Shown here: positions 35,546-45,311 of the stretch, in pieces
Layout of the letters: the number at the start of each line of letters is the position of its first letter
Position numbering within the stretch: position 1 is the stretch's first letter
NCBI RefSeq assembly: GCF_900115755.1
Contig: NZ_FOXQ01000007.1
Location: 1-64,000, forward strand
Source of the DNA: Parafilimonas terrae
GTDB taxonomy: Bacteria; Bacteroidota; Bacteroidia; Chitinophagales; Chitinophagaceae
Length of the DNA stretch: 64,000 nt
Direction: 5' to 3'
Translations under genes and position numbers: made by a program
Notes under the pieces: generated by a model
The model's input: the letters and a program-made list of their open reading frames with translations, nothing else
Databases searched by the model: none
What the model was told of the DNA's origin: nothing

Positions 35546-37603
35546 TTATTCCACCACGGGAAACGCTGATATGCGTAACCTCGCAGCGCCCATTGGAATT
35601 AATTCTATTGCTTCTTCTTTGGTTGATACGGCCACGGGGCTTTGCGGCAGCGTGTCGCATAAACCATATTTATCTATCGTCCATCCGGGAATAATTTTCC
35701 CTTTTGCTTCAATTACTATTGGCGTTGATTTTGGCGTGAAGGGAAAGTTATCAGCAGGCCACTGGCGCTTTACAATCTTAAACTGACCGGCGAGCGGTTG
35801 CTTATTTAAGTACAAGCCATAATTCCAGGCGCTTGCAGGATAAATATCATACGCCGGCCATTTGCTCTGGTCTGCACCGGGTTGCCATTTCGAATCCCAC
35901 TGAATGCTTTTTTTACTGTCGGCCAATTTATAATCTTCATCAATTTTTAAAGAGAAAGAAAGCGGGCCGTAATAAAGGCTCACACTGTTTTTATTCTTTT
36001 GCCATTCCTGCAATTTCAACTGCATCGGTAAGGTTAACTCAATAACATCGCCATTTTTCCAGTTATTTTCCAGCCGTACGTAAGATGATGCAGTCATACT
36101 GTCTGCCTTAACAGCCTGCCCGTTAATGCTCACCGTTGCATCATTGCACCAATGCGGTATGCGCAGGTACAAAGGGAAGTTTGCATTTTTTGAAGTGCTT
36201 ACTTCTATTTTTATATGTTCATCAAAAGGATAATTAGTTGTTTGTATTAGAGTAACATCATTGCCTTCACCAACTTTTGCAGTAACCTCACTGCTGCTGT
36301 AAAAGATGGCTGCAATACCGTTATCCGGCGTTGCCATCCATAAATGTTCTGCATAATAAGGCCAGCCCTGTGCATGGTTATGCTGGCAGCAACGGCTGCT
36401 GAAAGGGTTCATCATTAAAAACGGCCCTTCGTTCTGAATGCCTGGCGCATGGTTCTTGCTGTCGCTTATAACCATATTCGGAGCAGTTAAATAACGCAGT
36501 GCTTTAAAGTCGGGCATAACCGCAGCGGGATAGGTATTGAAAGCAACATCTTCAGCATTATCGGCCCATATCGGGTCGCCGGTAATGCCGGTTAAAATTT
36601 CATCAGATGCCATCTGTTCAACAAGGCCACAGGTTTCAATTGCCTGGCGGGGATCATCATAACCTTTACGTGCATTTTCATCAGCGCCAAACATACCGCC
36701 CGGCACCTGCCCGTATAATGTTCTTACTAAATTAAAATCGTTGTAAGTGGCATGTAAGAAAGATGAATCTTTTGCCTGCATATAATAAGTGGCAGGTTCG
36801 CGAAAACATTGTGCAACGTTTACATTATGCCAGTTGGGAAGATTATCGGGCTGCATCCAGTTGGCAGTGTTATTGTGAATTTTCGTAGCAAGGTCAAGCA
36901 GCCATTTTTCACCGGTTTGATTGTACAGCCAATAAATGCTGTAAAGATTATCTCCGCCGCGGCTGTTTTCCCAATAGGTTTCCAAAAAATTGCTATCGGG
37001 CAGCATGGATTGCCATTTAAAATATTTCGTCATGAAAGGAATAACACGCGGGTCTTTGCTGTATTCATAAAAAGACTGCATTGTCCACAGCATGATCATA
37101 TTTGGCCACAGGTCAAAATGCCCGTCTTTATCAGGCCTTATTTTAGGCCCAAAATAACCATCAGGCTGCTGGCTCTGAAACACTTTATCCAGCCAGCTTT
37201 TTGTTTCATTGATAATAGTGTCGTCATTCAAAATATAGCCCAGGTCGCCGTAGCCTTTCAGCCAGTAAGGCACTTCTTCCCAGCCATGATCACCTTCACC
37301 ATTACCGCTAAACCATGCATTATTCTTCTTCTCCAGCCACGCGCTTATTTCGCCAAGATGACCGGTTAAACCATCACGCTGCAATTGCAAATATTTTAAT
37401 ACCCAGCCTTCAGGCTTTATACTTCCAATAGGTAATTTTATAAAATGCAGGGGCAGTAAAGGTTGCTTATTACTTACATAAAAAGCATTGGTGGCAGTTG
37501 TGGAAGGAGATGTTACAACACTCAGTTTTAAGGTTTGTTCCTGTGTTGAATTACATGCACAAAAAAGAACGCTAAAAAAGAGTATGTTTAAAAATTTGTT
37601 CAT
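35546..37603 (-). CDS. Beta-L-arabinofuranosidase, GH127 (DUF1680) type
   Basis: 685 residues with a lipoprotein-type N-terminus (FFSVLFCACNS, likely Cys17). The helical barrel carries the family's cysteine-based active site: Glu323 and Cys325 in AIETCGLVE, and Cys405-Cys406 in SSRCCQHNHAQGW, at nearly the spacing known for Bifidobacterium HypBA1, where three cysteines and a glutamate bind zinc and the first-ligand pair includes the nucleophile. GWEEVPYWLKGYGDLGYIL is another conserved block. It should release beta-L-arabinofuranose from hydroxyproline-linked or side-chain arabino-oligosaccharides (GH127 or the related GH146). It follows repeat copy B upstream. Confidence 0.9.
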   Translation of the reverse strand: MNKFLNILFFSVLFCACNSTQEQTLKLSVVTSPSTTATNAFYVSNKQPLLPLHFIKLPIGSIKPEGWVLKYLQLQRDGLTGHLGEISAWLEKKNNAWFSGNGEGDHGWEEVPYWLKGYGDLGYILNDDTIINETKSWLDKVFQSQQPDGYFGPKIRPDKDGHFDLWPNMIMLWTMQSFYEYSKDPRVIPFMTKYFKWQSMLPDSNFLETYWENSRGGDNLYSIYWLYNQTGEKWLLDLATKIHNNTANWMQPDNLPNWHNVNVAQCFREPATYYMQAKDSSFLHATYNDFNLVRTLYGQVPGGMFGADENARKGYDDPRQAIETCGLVEQMASDEILTGITGDPIWADNAEDVAFNTYPAAVMPDFKALRYLTAPNMVISDSKNHAPGIQNEGPFLMMNPFSSRCCQHNHAQGWPYYAEHLWMATPDNGIAAIFYSSSEVTAKVGEGNDVTLIQTTNYPFDEHIKIEVSTSKNANFPLYLRIPHWCNDATVSINGQAVKADSMTASSYVRLENNWKNGDVIELTLPMQLKLQEWQKNKNSVSLYYGPLSFSLKIDEDYKLADSKKSIQWDSKWQPGADQSKWPAYDIYPASAWNYGLYLNKQPLAGQFKIVKRQWPADNFPFTPKSTPIVIEAKGKIIPGWTIDKYGLCDTLPQSPVAVSTKEEAIELIPMGAARLRISAFPVVE

Positions 37604-37881
37604 CCGCTAATAAACTGGTTTTTCAAAGTCGTCAATGTTAATAATGTTTTATTTATTGCCACAGATGCATAGAATAAGAAGCAACTTTTCAAGTTGCTTG
37701 ATTTTTATTTTGTTACCAGCTAATGAACAGGTGGCATCACGGTTGGCCTGTTCCGATTTTCGGGAGTCGCATTACCGTCATCAGCATATCGTTGTGCAGC
37801 TATAAACTTTCTTCATAGCCATTTATTTTTTCTGGCCTGCTACCGGCCTGACGCTTTGAAGCGTCTGACAACCTCACTCCT
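37604..37881. other. Intergenic gap with repeat copy B and hairpin
   Basis: 278 bases without a gene. Holds dispersed repeat copy B (37712-37802) and a short palindrome GACGCTT-TG-AAGCGTC (37850-37865) next to the GH43-like stop; related sequence is found at 60785-60825. Confidence 0.55.
37712..37802 (+). repeat. Dispersed intergenic repeat, copy B
   Basis: GTTACCAGC, GAACAGGTGGCATCACGGTTG, a 20-base insertion absent from copies A and C, GTCGCATTACCGTCATCAGC, ATATCGTTGTGCAGCTA. Matches copies A (24839) and C (61731, inverted). Confidence 0.75.
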
Positions 37882-38910
37882 TTATTCGTCCGGCAGCCAG
37901 AAATCAAAAGGCTTATTCCTGTCGCAAACCAACGTCCCGTTTTTAAATTCAAGCTGCGCCGCCTGTATGGACGATCTGCGCAAATTAAAAGGGATAATGC
38001 CATTTTCACCTGCCGGCGCTTCGCCATGCGATATTCTTCCCGGGTGCGTGAAGTAAAAAATATAGGCTTTATTATTCACTACAATTACATCGCCATGTGC
38101 ACCGCTTGGCTTGTCTTCCCGCCGTGATGATGCCGAATCTAAGACCAGCCCTTGTTTTTCCCATATTTCGCCATCCTTAGAACGATATACCCGCATGCCG
38201 TGCCATTCATCGGTAAGCATCCAGTAATAATTTTCATACTGAAATATCTTGGGCCCTTCCTGGCGGCTATCGCTGATGACAGGCTGATTAACCATCTTCC
38301 ATTTGTACAGGTCATTGCTTTCTGCCAACATAATCCTGGCATTATTCGCATCATCTTTATACCACATACGCCATAAGCCGTTTGGCATTTTACACAGCGA
38401 TGCGTCAATCACGTCTTCAGAAGAAAGCTTTAAAAAATCAATGAACTTCCAATCCCATAAATTGGTGCTGGTATAATGCGCCATTCTTTTTTTGCCGCCC
38501 CAATGTATTCTTGCACCTTGTATATACACCACAAACATGTGATACATGCCATTCTCATACACAATATCAGGCGCCCAGAATGTATTGCGGCCTTTTTCAA
38601 TTTCAAGGTTTAATGTGCCGCGGTAAACCCAGGTTTGCCCATGATCTTTTGTGGAGGCGATGCCAATATCATTTCCATAACAATAGGCAACATCCGGCGC
38701 TTCTGTATTGGCGCGGCGTTGGGAATACAACATCCACCAACTCTTTTCTGCACGGTTCCATATAACGACAGGATCGGCAGCGCCGTCTGTTATGGGGTCC
38801 CGGAATAAAGGGGCCGGCGCAGCATGCAGAATGCTATCCGCATACTGTGCACCAACCACTTTGTAAAAGCCCATTATGCTAACTAATAAAAGAACTTTTT
38901 TAAAATGCAT
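37882..38910 (-). CDS. GH43-like five-bladed propeller protein
   Basis: 342 residues with signal peptide MHFKKVLLLVSIMGFYKVVGA. The GH43/GH117 type triad can be traced: DGAADPVVIWN (general base), DVIDASLCKMP (middle Asp) and RQEGPKIFQYE (general acid). FWAPDIVYENGMYHMFVVY and MRVYRSKDG are common in the clan. Known relatives act on arabinose, xylose or galactose-type linkages; the exact one is not visible. It is the first enzyme gene after SusC, SusD and DUF3823, with a 22-base gap, so it is in the same transcript and should be the core enzyme of the locus. Confidence 0.75.
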   Translation of the reverse strand: MHFKKVLLLVSIMGFYKVVGAQYADSILHAAPAPLFRDPITDGAADPVVIWNRAEKSWWMLYSQRRANTEAPDVAYCYGNDIGIASTKDHGQTWVYRGTLNLEIEKGRNTFWAPDIVYENGMYHMFVVYIQGARIHWGGKKRMAHYTSTNLWDWKFIDFLKLSSEDVIDASLCKMPNGLWRMWYKDDANNARIMLAESNDLYKWKMVNQPVISDSRQEGPKIFQYENYYWMLTDEWHGMRVYRSKDGEIWEKQGLVLDSASSRREDKPSGAHGDVIVVNNKAYIFYFTHPGRISHGEAPAGENGIIPFNLRRSSIQAAQLEFKNGTLVCDRNKPFDFWLPDE

Positions 38911-38931
38911 TTGTTTTTGGCAATTGCATTA

Positions 38932-39633
38932 TTAGAAATTAAGCTTAAATAATGGTGAGAATATCATGTCTTCAACGCCAGCTATTTTTAAACCAATGCG
39001 TGCAAACACATAATTCTGTGCAGGCGTTATAGCCGGTATGCTTACTGATAAACTTACATTGTCAGGATTAGTAATATCAGCGCCTGAAACACTTGCTGAG
39101 GCTATATTATTTGCACCTGAAACAAATTGTGTTTTATTAATGTACAGCGTTACGCTTTCAATATCTTTTGCATTGGCATCAGTAACTATCTTCTCAATTT
39201 TGCATGTACCTGAAACAGTGCCGCCACCTGCTGAAATACTGGCATTGCGCACCATGTAATACGGTGTTACTTCAATGTTCAGTTGCTGGCTGCCGCTAAC
39301 AGTTACATCTAAAGAATCCGGTGCGCCGCCGGCTGTTTTAGGCCAGAGGAAAGGCCCCTGCCCGTTAGGCACAATAAACTTATAACTGCCATTGAACAAT
39401 ATAGAGCTTATTACACCACTTTGCGTAAAGGTTTGCTCTACAGGGCCTACCTTGCCAAAACCATATTGATAAAACTGGTAAGGCACACGGTTATATTCAA
39501 GATAAATGCTGTCGCCTTTATACAGGATGGCTCCATTGACCTGCTCCTTTGGAGGATCGTAGTTATCTTTTTTACTGCAGGCACTTGCTGCAACCATCAA
39601 TAGGATAAGAGAAAAATATGATATGGTCTTCAT
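38932..39633 (-). CDS. DUF3823 lipoprotein of PUL 1
   Basis: 233 residues. Lipoprotein signal MKTISYFSLILLMVAASAC with Cys19, then KKDNYDPPKEQVNGAILYKGDS, the usual start of DUF3823 proteins, two beta domains (residues ~30-125 and 130-233). The family is found right after SusD and is thought to take part in glycan capture at the cell surface; no catalytic function is known. It lies 22 bases after SusD and 22 before the propeller enzyme. Confidence 0.8.
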   Translation of the reverse strand: MKTISYFSLILLMVAASACSKKDNYDPPKEQVNGAILYKGDSIYLEYNRVPYQFYQYGFGKVGPVEQTFTQSGVISSILFNGSYKFIVPNGQGPFLWPKTAGGAPDSLDVTVSGSQQLNIEVTPYYMVRNASISAGGGTVSGTCKIEKIVTDANAKDIESVTLYINKTQFVSGANNIASASVSGADITNPDNVSLSVSIPAITPAQNYVFARIGLKIAGVEDMIFSPLFKLNF

Positions 39634-39654
39634 AATAATTTTTTTTGCTTTTAC

Positions 39655-41568
39655 TTATTGATTTGGCTGTCTTACAATTTTTGGATTAGCGGCAATAACA
39701 TCATCATTAATGCGTGAATAATAATTACCAAGCTGGAAGAGGTTGCTGCCGGTAACTGTGCTTGGCAAGGTTTCTTTAAACACCCATTTGCCGTTATTAG
39801 CGCTATTCGGATTATAAAATTTATAAGGCCATAAACCCCAGGGTTGCGTGTTCTTTTTGGTAGCAGAACCAATGTTGCTCACAAGGTCAGACTTGCTCAT
39901 TGGCGAGCCATTCCATACTACGTTTGCCAAACGCCAGCGTTTCATATCATAAAAATAATGGCCTTCAAATGCAAGCTCCACCCTTCTTTCATGCACAATG
40001 CGGTCGAAGGTTATATCGCCGGCTGCAAGCGGTATGGTTAAGCCCGCCCTCTTGCGCACCTGGTTCATATAATTAGCGGCTGTTGCATTATCGCCCAACT
40101 CAAAAGCAGCCTCAGCGGCATTCAGTAAAACTTCTGCATAACGATAGCGTATAAATGCAACATCACTGCCACGGCCGCGCCTGCCTGAACCCACCGTTGG
40201 GTCAAGCCATTTGCGTATATAAAAACCTGTTTGTGAACGTAAAGCAAGCCCGTTTACAGGGCCGTCAGCGCCCACAACCTGCACCGGTGTTGTTGTGCCC
40301 GGCAATGGCTTTTGGTTTACAGCATTATCGCTCGTGGTAATAGTGCCATCCGGCTCAATATAACCGGCCCATATATCCACAACGCCCGTTTTAAATACGG
40401 CGCTGGGCAGCAATACGGTACCGGCAAGGCGTGCATCGCGGCCGGCAAAAATATCCTGTATGTTATCGTAGTAAATAAAGTTGCCGCTGGCATCTGTTGT
40501 TGGCAAAGGGGCATATGTATTATCCAGCTTTTCAAATGCTTCAACAAGATTTAAAGAAGGATTTAAACGGCCGGCATCATCGCCTTCATCAGAAAAAGAG
40601 AAAGGCTGGTCGTTGGTGGTAAATCCATGTGTTTTTCCGCCATTTGCTTTAAAATCTTCTATGAAAATAGCTTCCTGGTTTACGCTGGTTTTATCTAAAA
40701 ATATAGAAGCGAAATTGTCGGAAAGATTAGGTAATACTTCATATAATTTATAGCTGCCGGCGCTGCCATCTATAATTTCCTGCGCCGCTTTTAAAGCTAT
40801 TTGATAATAACCATTTGCTTTGCTGGCCTCAATTCCAACTTCGCCGCCAGGCAATGAAACCTGTGGTGTTTTGGCGCCATATTTTGCAATAGAACCTGCA
40901 TATAAAGCAGCCCTTGCTTCCATAGCCAGTGCTGCTGCTTTTGTGGCCCTTGATTTTACATTCACATCAGCAGGCAGATCATTCTTAATAGCTTCAGCTT
41001 CGCTGATTACAAAATCGTAGATATCAGATTCTTTTGCCCTGGGGTATTGAAGATCACTCACATCGCCCTTGCTAATATCATAAATAAGTGGCTGCAATAC
41101 CAGCGGAACACCGCCCATTCTTTTTACCATTTCAAAATAGAAATTGGCGCGTAAAAACCTGCCTTCTGCCATAAACCTTGCTTTATCACCGGCAGACAAT
41201 TCTGTGGATGCGCTGTCTCTTTGCAGAAACAGGTTCAGGTCTTTGATATATGCATAGCTGTCAAACCAGTTAACCTGCCACTCAGAATAACTCCAGCCTG
41301 TTCTTTGTACAATATTATAGCTGCCCGCATCTGAAGGGAAAGATTCGCTAAAATCTGCAAAAGTTGACCAACCTCCGTCCAGGCTTGAGAAATCAAGTTG
41401 CCTGTTATATAAATCTCCCAATACTGCCAGCACAAGGGCAGGATCGGAGAACGCCACATCTGCCGGTATAACCGAAGTTGGCGGTATGTCTAAAAATTCA
41501 TCATCAGTCTTGCTGCACCCTGTTATTAAAACCAATGCAAGTGAGAAGATGGAAATATATTTTTTCAT
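39655..41568 (-). CDS. SusD/RagB family glycan-binding lipoprotein, PUL 1
   Basis: 637 residues from ATG 41568 (MKKYISIFSLALVLITGC, lipidated Cys18); the frame is open 12 codons further but without a signal peptide. N-terminal SusD_like helix-rich region (DEFLDIPPTSVIPADVAF, FLRANFYFEMVKRMGGVPL) and C-terminal RagB/SusD domain (IRYRYAEVLLNAAEAAFELGD, NQVRKRAGL, HERRVELAFEGHYFYDMKRW). The partner of the SusC 49 bases upstream (gap after the SusC stop 85 bases). It binds the oligosaccharide at the cell surface and forms the lid over the TonB-dependent transporter. Confidence 0.95.
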   Translation of the reverse strand: MKKYISIFSLALVLITGCSKTDDEFLDIPPTSVIPADVAFSDPALVLAVLGDLYNRQLDFSSLDGGWSTFADFSESFPSDAGSYNIVQRTGWSYSEWQVNWFDSYAYIKDLNLFLQRDSASTELSAGDKARFMAEGRFLRANFYFEMVKRMGGVPLVLQPLIYDISKGDVSDLQYPRAKESDIYDFVISEAEAIKNDLPADVNVKSRATKAAALAMEARAALYAGSIAKYGAKTPQVSLPGGEVGIEASKANGYYQIALKAAQEIIDGSAGSYKLYEVLPNLSDNFASIFLDKTSVNQEAIFIEDFKANGGKTHGFTTNDQPFSFSDEGDDAGRLNPSLNLVEAFEKLDNTYAPLPTTDASGNFIYYDNIQDIFAGRDARLAGTVLLPSAVFKTGVVDIWAGYIEPDGTITTSDNAVNQKPLPGTTTPVQVVGADGPVNGLALRSQTGFYIRKWLDPTVGSGRRGRGSDVAFIRYRYAEVLLNAAEAAFELGDNATAANYMNQVRKRAGLTIPLAAGDITFDRIVHERRVELAFEGHYFYDMKRWRLANVVWNGSPMSKSDLVSNIGSATKKNTQPWGLWPYKFYNPNSANNGKWVFKETLPSTVTGSNLFQLGNYYSRINDDVIAANPKIVRQPNQ

Positions 41569-41652
41569 GTTAATCAATTTTGTCTTTTCAATGGTATCAT
41601 GCAATTTGCTGTTGCTTATTGCATGATATTTATTTCTTTTTTGATGATGGTT

Positions 41653-44600
41653 TTAGAATGTAATGTTTGCGCCCACATTAATCACCCTGTTTTGCGGGAA
41701 CTGTAAACCGTTATCATCTATCACTTCAGGATCAAGGTTATACTGAGCCAGGTTATCGATAGAGAATGCATTAAACACGTTTAAGTAGAACCTTGCTCTT
41801 TGAATCTTTACTCTATCTATCCATTTTGATGGCAGCGTATAGCCTAACTCCAGCGTTCTTGCCCTGAGCTGTTTCACATTATGCAGCCAGAAAGTTGAAT
41901 TCCTGTCGTAATCGCTATGGCCGGTGCCGGGATTGTACCTGTTAGCCGGATATTTACCAGGTATCCATTCGCTGTTGGGATCGAATATGTCTGCACGGTG
42001 CCACCTGTCTTTAAATATTTCATTCAGGTTACCATTGCCCTGGAAAGCCCAGCGCTGTTCCCAGTTCTGGAACCATGTATAGCCTGTGGCGCCGGAAAAG
42101 TCAGCATGGAAATCAAGCCCTTTGTAAGCTAACCCAATTGATAAACCGAAGTTGGTGGTAGGTTGTGAGCCATAAGCATAACCAATAGGCCTTGTATCCT
42201 GGCCATCTATTTTATTATCGCCGTTTAAATCCTTGTAGATAAGATCGCCGGGCAATAAAGTCCTATTGCCTTGCCCGTCAATGTTTATCGGATAATTGTT
42301 AATCTGCTCAATTGACTGGAATTGCCCTTCAACTATGTAACCAAAGGTTTTATTATTCAGCCTGCCTTCAGCAGAATTAAAGTATTCATCAATAGAATTA
42401 AAGAATAAAGGATTATATGTCTCTAAAGATTTGGAGCGGGCAATGCCAATATTGGCTGTAACGTTAAACAATAAATCCTGTCCAATCTTTCCGTTATAAC
42501 CTACTGAAAATTCACCGCCATACTGCGCATCACTGTTCACGTTTTCCTGCGGTAATGTGTAACCCAGTTCAATAGGTATAAGTATATCGTTCTTGCTGCC
42601 CAAAAGACCGGTACGTTTTCTATAGAAGTAATCGAATGAGCCTGTAATTTTTCCATTCAATAAACTGTAATCAAGGCCCACATCGGTGAGCTTGCTTTTC
42701 AGCCATGTAATGTTGGTAGTGGGAACACCTTTATCCCTTGCCACCGTAACAGAATTACCATCGAGGATAGCTACGCCATTGTTTCCATATATATAACCCT
42801 GCAGGTAAGCATAAGGAGCAACGATGGGATTGCTGTTATTATAAGGATTGGTATCATCACCCAAAATACCATAAGAAGCCCTTATTTTTAAATCCGTAAG
42901 AATCTTGTTGCTATTATTCAGCAGCTTTTTCATAAAGCCTTCTTCTGTGATTCTCCATCCGGCAGAAACACCGGGGAAATAACCAACGCGGTAACCGGGC
43001 GCAAAGAGATAAGAAGCATCGCGCCTTAAAGAACCTTCGATAAAGTATTTATTAGCGAAGCTATAGTTTACCCTTGCGAGGTAACCAACCCTTGACGTTT
43101 TATCATCGCTGTTTTGATACTGGTCAATTATAGGGAAGTAAATGAGCGGAAGGTTGTTGGATATAGGGTTCGCATGCACCCAGTTCCTTGCCCGTTCCGT
43201 AGTGAGCCTTTCAGCTACCACCGTAGCGCCCACTGTGTGTTCGCCAAAATTATTGTTATAGGTTAATTGCCCCTGTGTTGTTGTATTGATCTGTTTGATC
43301 TGTTCCTTTTCACGCCAGGGGTTTGTGCTGCCGCCAGAAGGATTATAGGTATCTGTTGCTTCATCATACTTGTAACCATTGTAAGTGTATTCCTGGTTGT
43401 CCAGTACATTATCAGCAATATAATAAGAATATAAACCACGTAATGTAAGGCCTTTTATGCCCGGTATCTGCCATTCAGCATGGAAATTGGTTTGCAATAC
43501 ACGCCAGTCATTACGCAAATGGCCGGCTATCTTATTGTTCAAATAAGCATAGTTGGTTTCAATGTGGCCGATATCATTCAGATAGGCAGGATTATCGTTG
43601 GCATAAGGCCTTTCCGTAGGATTGTTTCTCAGTACTGCATAACGCGCCAGCCAATAATCATCCAAACCGGGCACACCTGGGTTTTCTCTTGTTTCAATCC
43701 TGCCATTTATGTCCATTCCCACTTTCAAACTGTTAGCCAGTTTTGCTGTAACGTTTGACTGAATATTAGTACGTTTAAACAAATACTCTGCGCCCATTAC
43801 TGAGTTTTGATAAAAGTGTGTGCCTGAAACATAATAATTCACTTTATCTGAACCACCATTAATGTTTATGTTCATTGAATTTTGCGGTGCATTATTGTTC
43901 CTGGTAATAAACTTGCGCCAGTCGAAACTCCTGTATTGTTTGCCTGCACTTTCCCCTTGTTTATATTTATCCAATTCTTCCTGTGTAATGTTGGTTGTAC
44001 CGTTGCTGTTCATTTGTGCATCGGCCACATAATACATATAATCGTAAGAGTTATTCAGCACTTTAGGAAAGCGGAACCATTGCTGCCAGCCATAATACAT
44101 GTCAAGGTTTACATTGTTCTTGCCGGTTGTACCTTTTTTAGTAGTAACCACCACAACGCCATTACCACCACGCACACCATATATGGCAGCAGAGGCATCT
44201 TTCAATATGCTGATACTTTCAATATCATTGGGCGCCAGGTTATTGAACTGGCCTGCATCCTGCTGTATGCCATCAATTACATACAATGGGTTACCCATAT
44301 TACGTATCTGTATATTGGCTGAAGCACCGGGCCTGCCATCCGGCATCCTGAATGTAACCCCAGGCAGCTTGCCCGCCAGTGTTGTGCTTACGGTTGAACC
44401 GCCATGCACACGGTCAATGTCTTTACTGGTAATAGTAGAAATAGCGCCGGTAACAGAACCTTTTTTCTGCGTGCCATAACCTACCACCACCACATCGCTA
44501 AGGCCTGAAATATCGGGTTTCAAAACAATCTCGATGAAAGACTGTCCTCCCAGGCTTTGTGTAACTGACGACATACCCACATAAGAAAACAGCAGGCTTT

Positions 44601-44874
44601 TATCGTCAGGGGTAACAGAAATGGAGAAGTTACCATCATTGTCTGTTGTAGCAAACTTTTTTGATTTATCTGTGGAAACAGTAACACCCGGCAATGCTTT
44701 TGATGTTGAATCGGTAACATGTCCGGTTATAACAGTGTTCTGGGCATTAACCTGCGTTTGCATTAAAGCAAAAACAAAAACAAGCAGTGTAACCGCTACT
44801 GTTTTTGCAAGCTTGCTTTTTGGAATATTTAAATAATAAAATGATTGATTGCGCAATCGTAAATATTGTTTCAT
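41653..44874 (-). CDS. SusC/RagA family TonB-dependent transporter, PUL 1
   Basis: 1073 residues. Signal sequence (KTVAVTLLVFVFALMQTQVNAQ), then a carboxypeptidase-D-like domain (about 48-120: ITGHVTDSTSKALPGVTVST, DNDGNFSISV), the SusC marker SDVVVVGYGTQKKGSVTGAIS, a plug domain with IQIRNMGNPLYVIDGIQ and SILKDASAAIYGVRGGNGVV, and a 22-strand barrel ending in the aromatic terminus VINVGANITF. It carries glycans across the outer membrane with energy from TonB. It is the first gene of PUL 1, transcribed away from the sensor kinase gene with 407 bases between them. Confidence 0.96.
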   Translation of the reverse strand: MKQYLRLRNQSFYYLNIPKSKLAKTVAVTLLVFVFALMQTQVNAQNTVITGHVTDSTSKALPGVTVSTDKSKKFATTDNDGNFSISVTPDDKSLLFSYVGMSSVTQSLGGQSFIEIVLKPDISGLSDVVVVGYGTQKKGSVTGAISTITSKDIDRVHGGSTVSTTLAGKLPGVTFRMPDGRPGASANIQIRNMGNPLYVIDGIQQDAGQFNNLAPNDIESISILKDASAAIYGVRGGNGVVVVTTKKGTTGKNNVNLDMYYGWQQWFRFPKVLNNSYDYMYYVADAQMNSNGTTNITQEELDKYKQGESAGKQYRSFDWRKFITRNNNAPQNSMNININGGSDKVNYYVSGTHFYQNSVMGAEYLFKRTNIQSNVTAKLANSLKVGMDINGRIETRENPGVPGLDDYWLARYAVLRNNPTERPYANDNPAYLNDIGHIETNYAYLNNKIAGHLRNDWRVLQTNFHAEWQIPGIKGLTLRGLYSYYIADNVLDNQEYTYNGYKYDEATDTYNPSGGSTNPWREKEQIKQINTTTQGQLTYNNNFGEHTVGATVVAERLTTERARNWVHANPISNNLPLIYFPIIDQYQNSDDKTSRVGYLARVNYSFANKYFIEGSLRRDASYLFAPGYRVGYFPGVSAGWRITEEGFMKKLLNNSNKILTDLKIRASYGILGDDTNPYNNSNPIVAPYAYLQGYIYGNNGVAILDGNSVTVARDKGVPTTNITWLKSKLTDVGLDYSLLNGKITGSFDYFYRKRTGLLGSKNDILIPIELGYTLPQENVNSDAQYGGEFSVGYNGKIGQDLLFNVTANIGIARSKSLETYNPLFFNSIDEYFNSAEGRLNNKTFGYIVEGQFQSIEQINNYPINIDGQGNRTLLPGDLIYKDLNGDNKIDGQDTRPIGYAYGSQPTTNFGLSIGLAYKGLDFHADFSGATGYTWFQNWEQRWAFQGNGNLNEIFKDRWHRADIFDPNSEWIPGKYPANRYNPGTGHSDYDRNSTFWLHNVKQLRARTLELGYTLPSKWIDRVKIQRARFYLNVFNAFSIDNLAQYNLDPEVIDDNGLQFPQNRVINVGANITF

Positions 44875-45281
44875 AATACTACAGTTTGTGTTTTGTTCAT
44901 GTTTTGATAGTTAGTGATTCAATACAATATTTTCATGTTGAATTATTAATGAGGCATTTTTGTTTTCTCATAAAATTTTTATTGATACAGCATAATAAAC
45001 AGCCTTACAATTTGCACAAAACATTACCGTCATCAACATTACATTGCTGATGTACAGATATTCTTTTACTATGTGTTGTTTTAAATACCCTGGTTTCGCA
45101 CTACAAGCAATATTTCATACGGCCTTTTCAGCCGGCGTACAATTTCAGAACGTAAAAAAAGTTATAATTCATAACTTATGCCTGGTTATTTGTATCAATC
45201 TTTCATCAAAAAATCTCAATTTGTTTTTTGCTGATTGAGATGTTATGATAATTTAGCCGCGATGGGAATAGTCAATGGACA
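44875..45281. promoter_or_regulatory. Divergent regulatory region between PUL 1 susC and the sensor kinase gene
   Basis: 407 AT-rich bases without a gene, containing a fragment of the dispersed repeat (45021-45055, CATTACCGTCATCAACAT). No convincing TAnnTTTG box was found for either gene by eye. The regulator encoded by 48555-49331 probably binds here. Confidence 0.5.
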
Positions 45282-45311
45282 ATGGAGTATCCACAATGGA
45301 CTATTGACTAT
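45268..45311. repeat. Inverted repeat at the sensor kinase start
   Basis: ATAGTCAAT (45268-45276) and ATTGACTAT (45303-45311) are perfect 9-base inverted arms spanning the first possible ATG (45282); the interior repeats AATGGA twice. Confidence 0.5.

Noticed and set aside
35422-35694. 90-codon plus-strand open frame near the GH127 gene end
   Set aside because: It runs through intergenic repeats into the antisense of GH127; no protein features.
45044-45238. 64-codon open frame in the PUL 1 / sensor kinase intergenic region
   Set aside because: No signal or domain, Cys/Phe-rich like other shadows, and it sits in a likely regulatory region.
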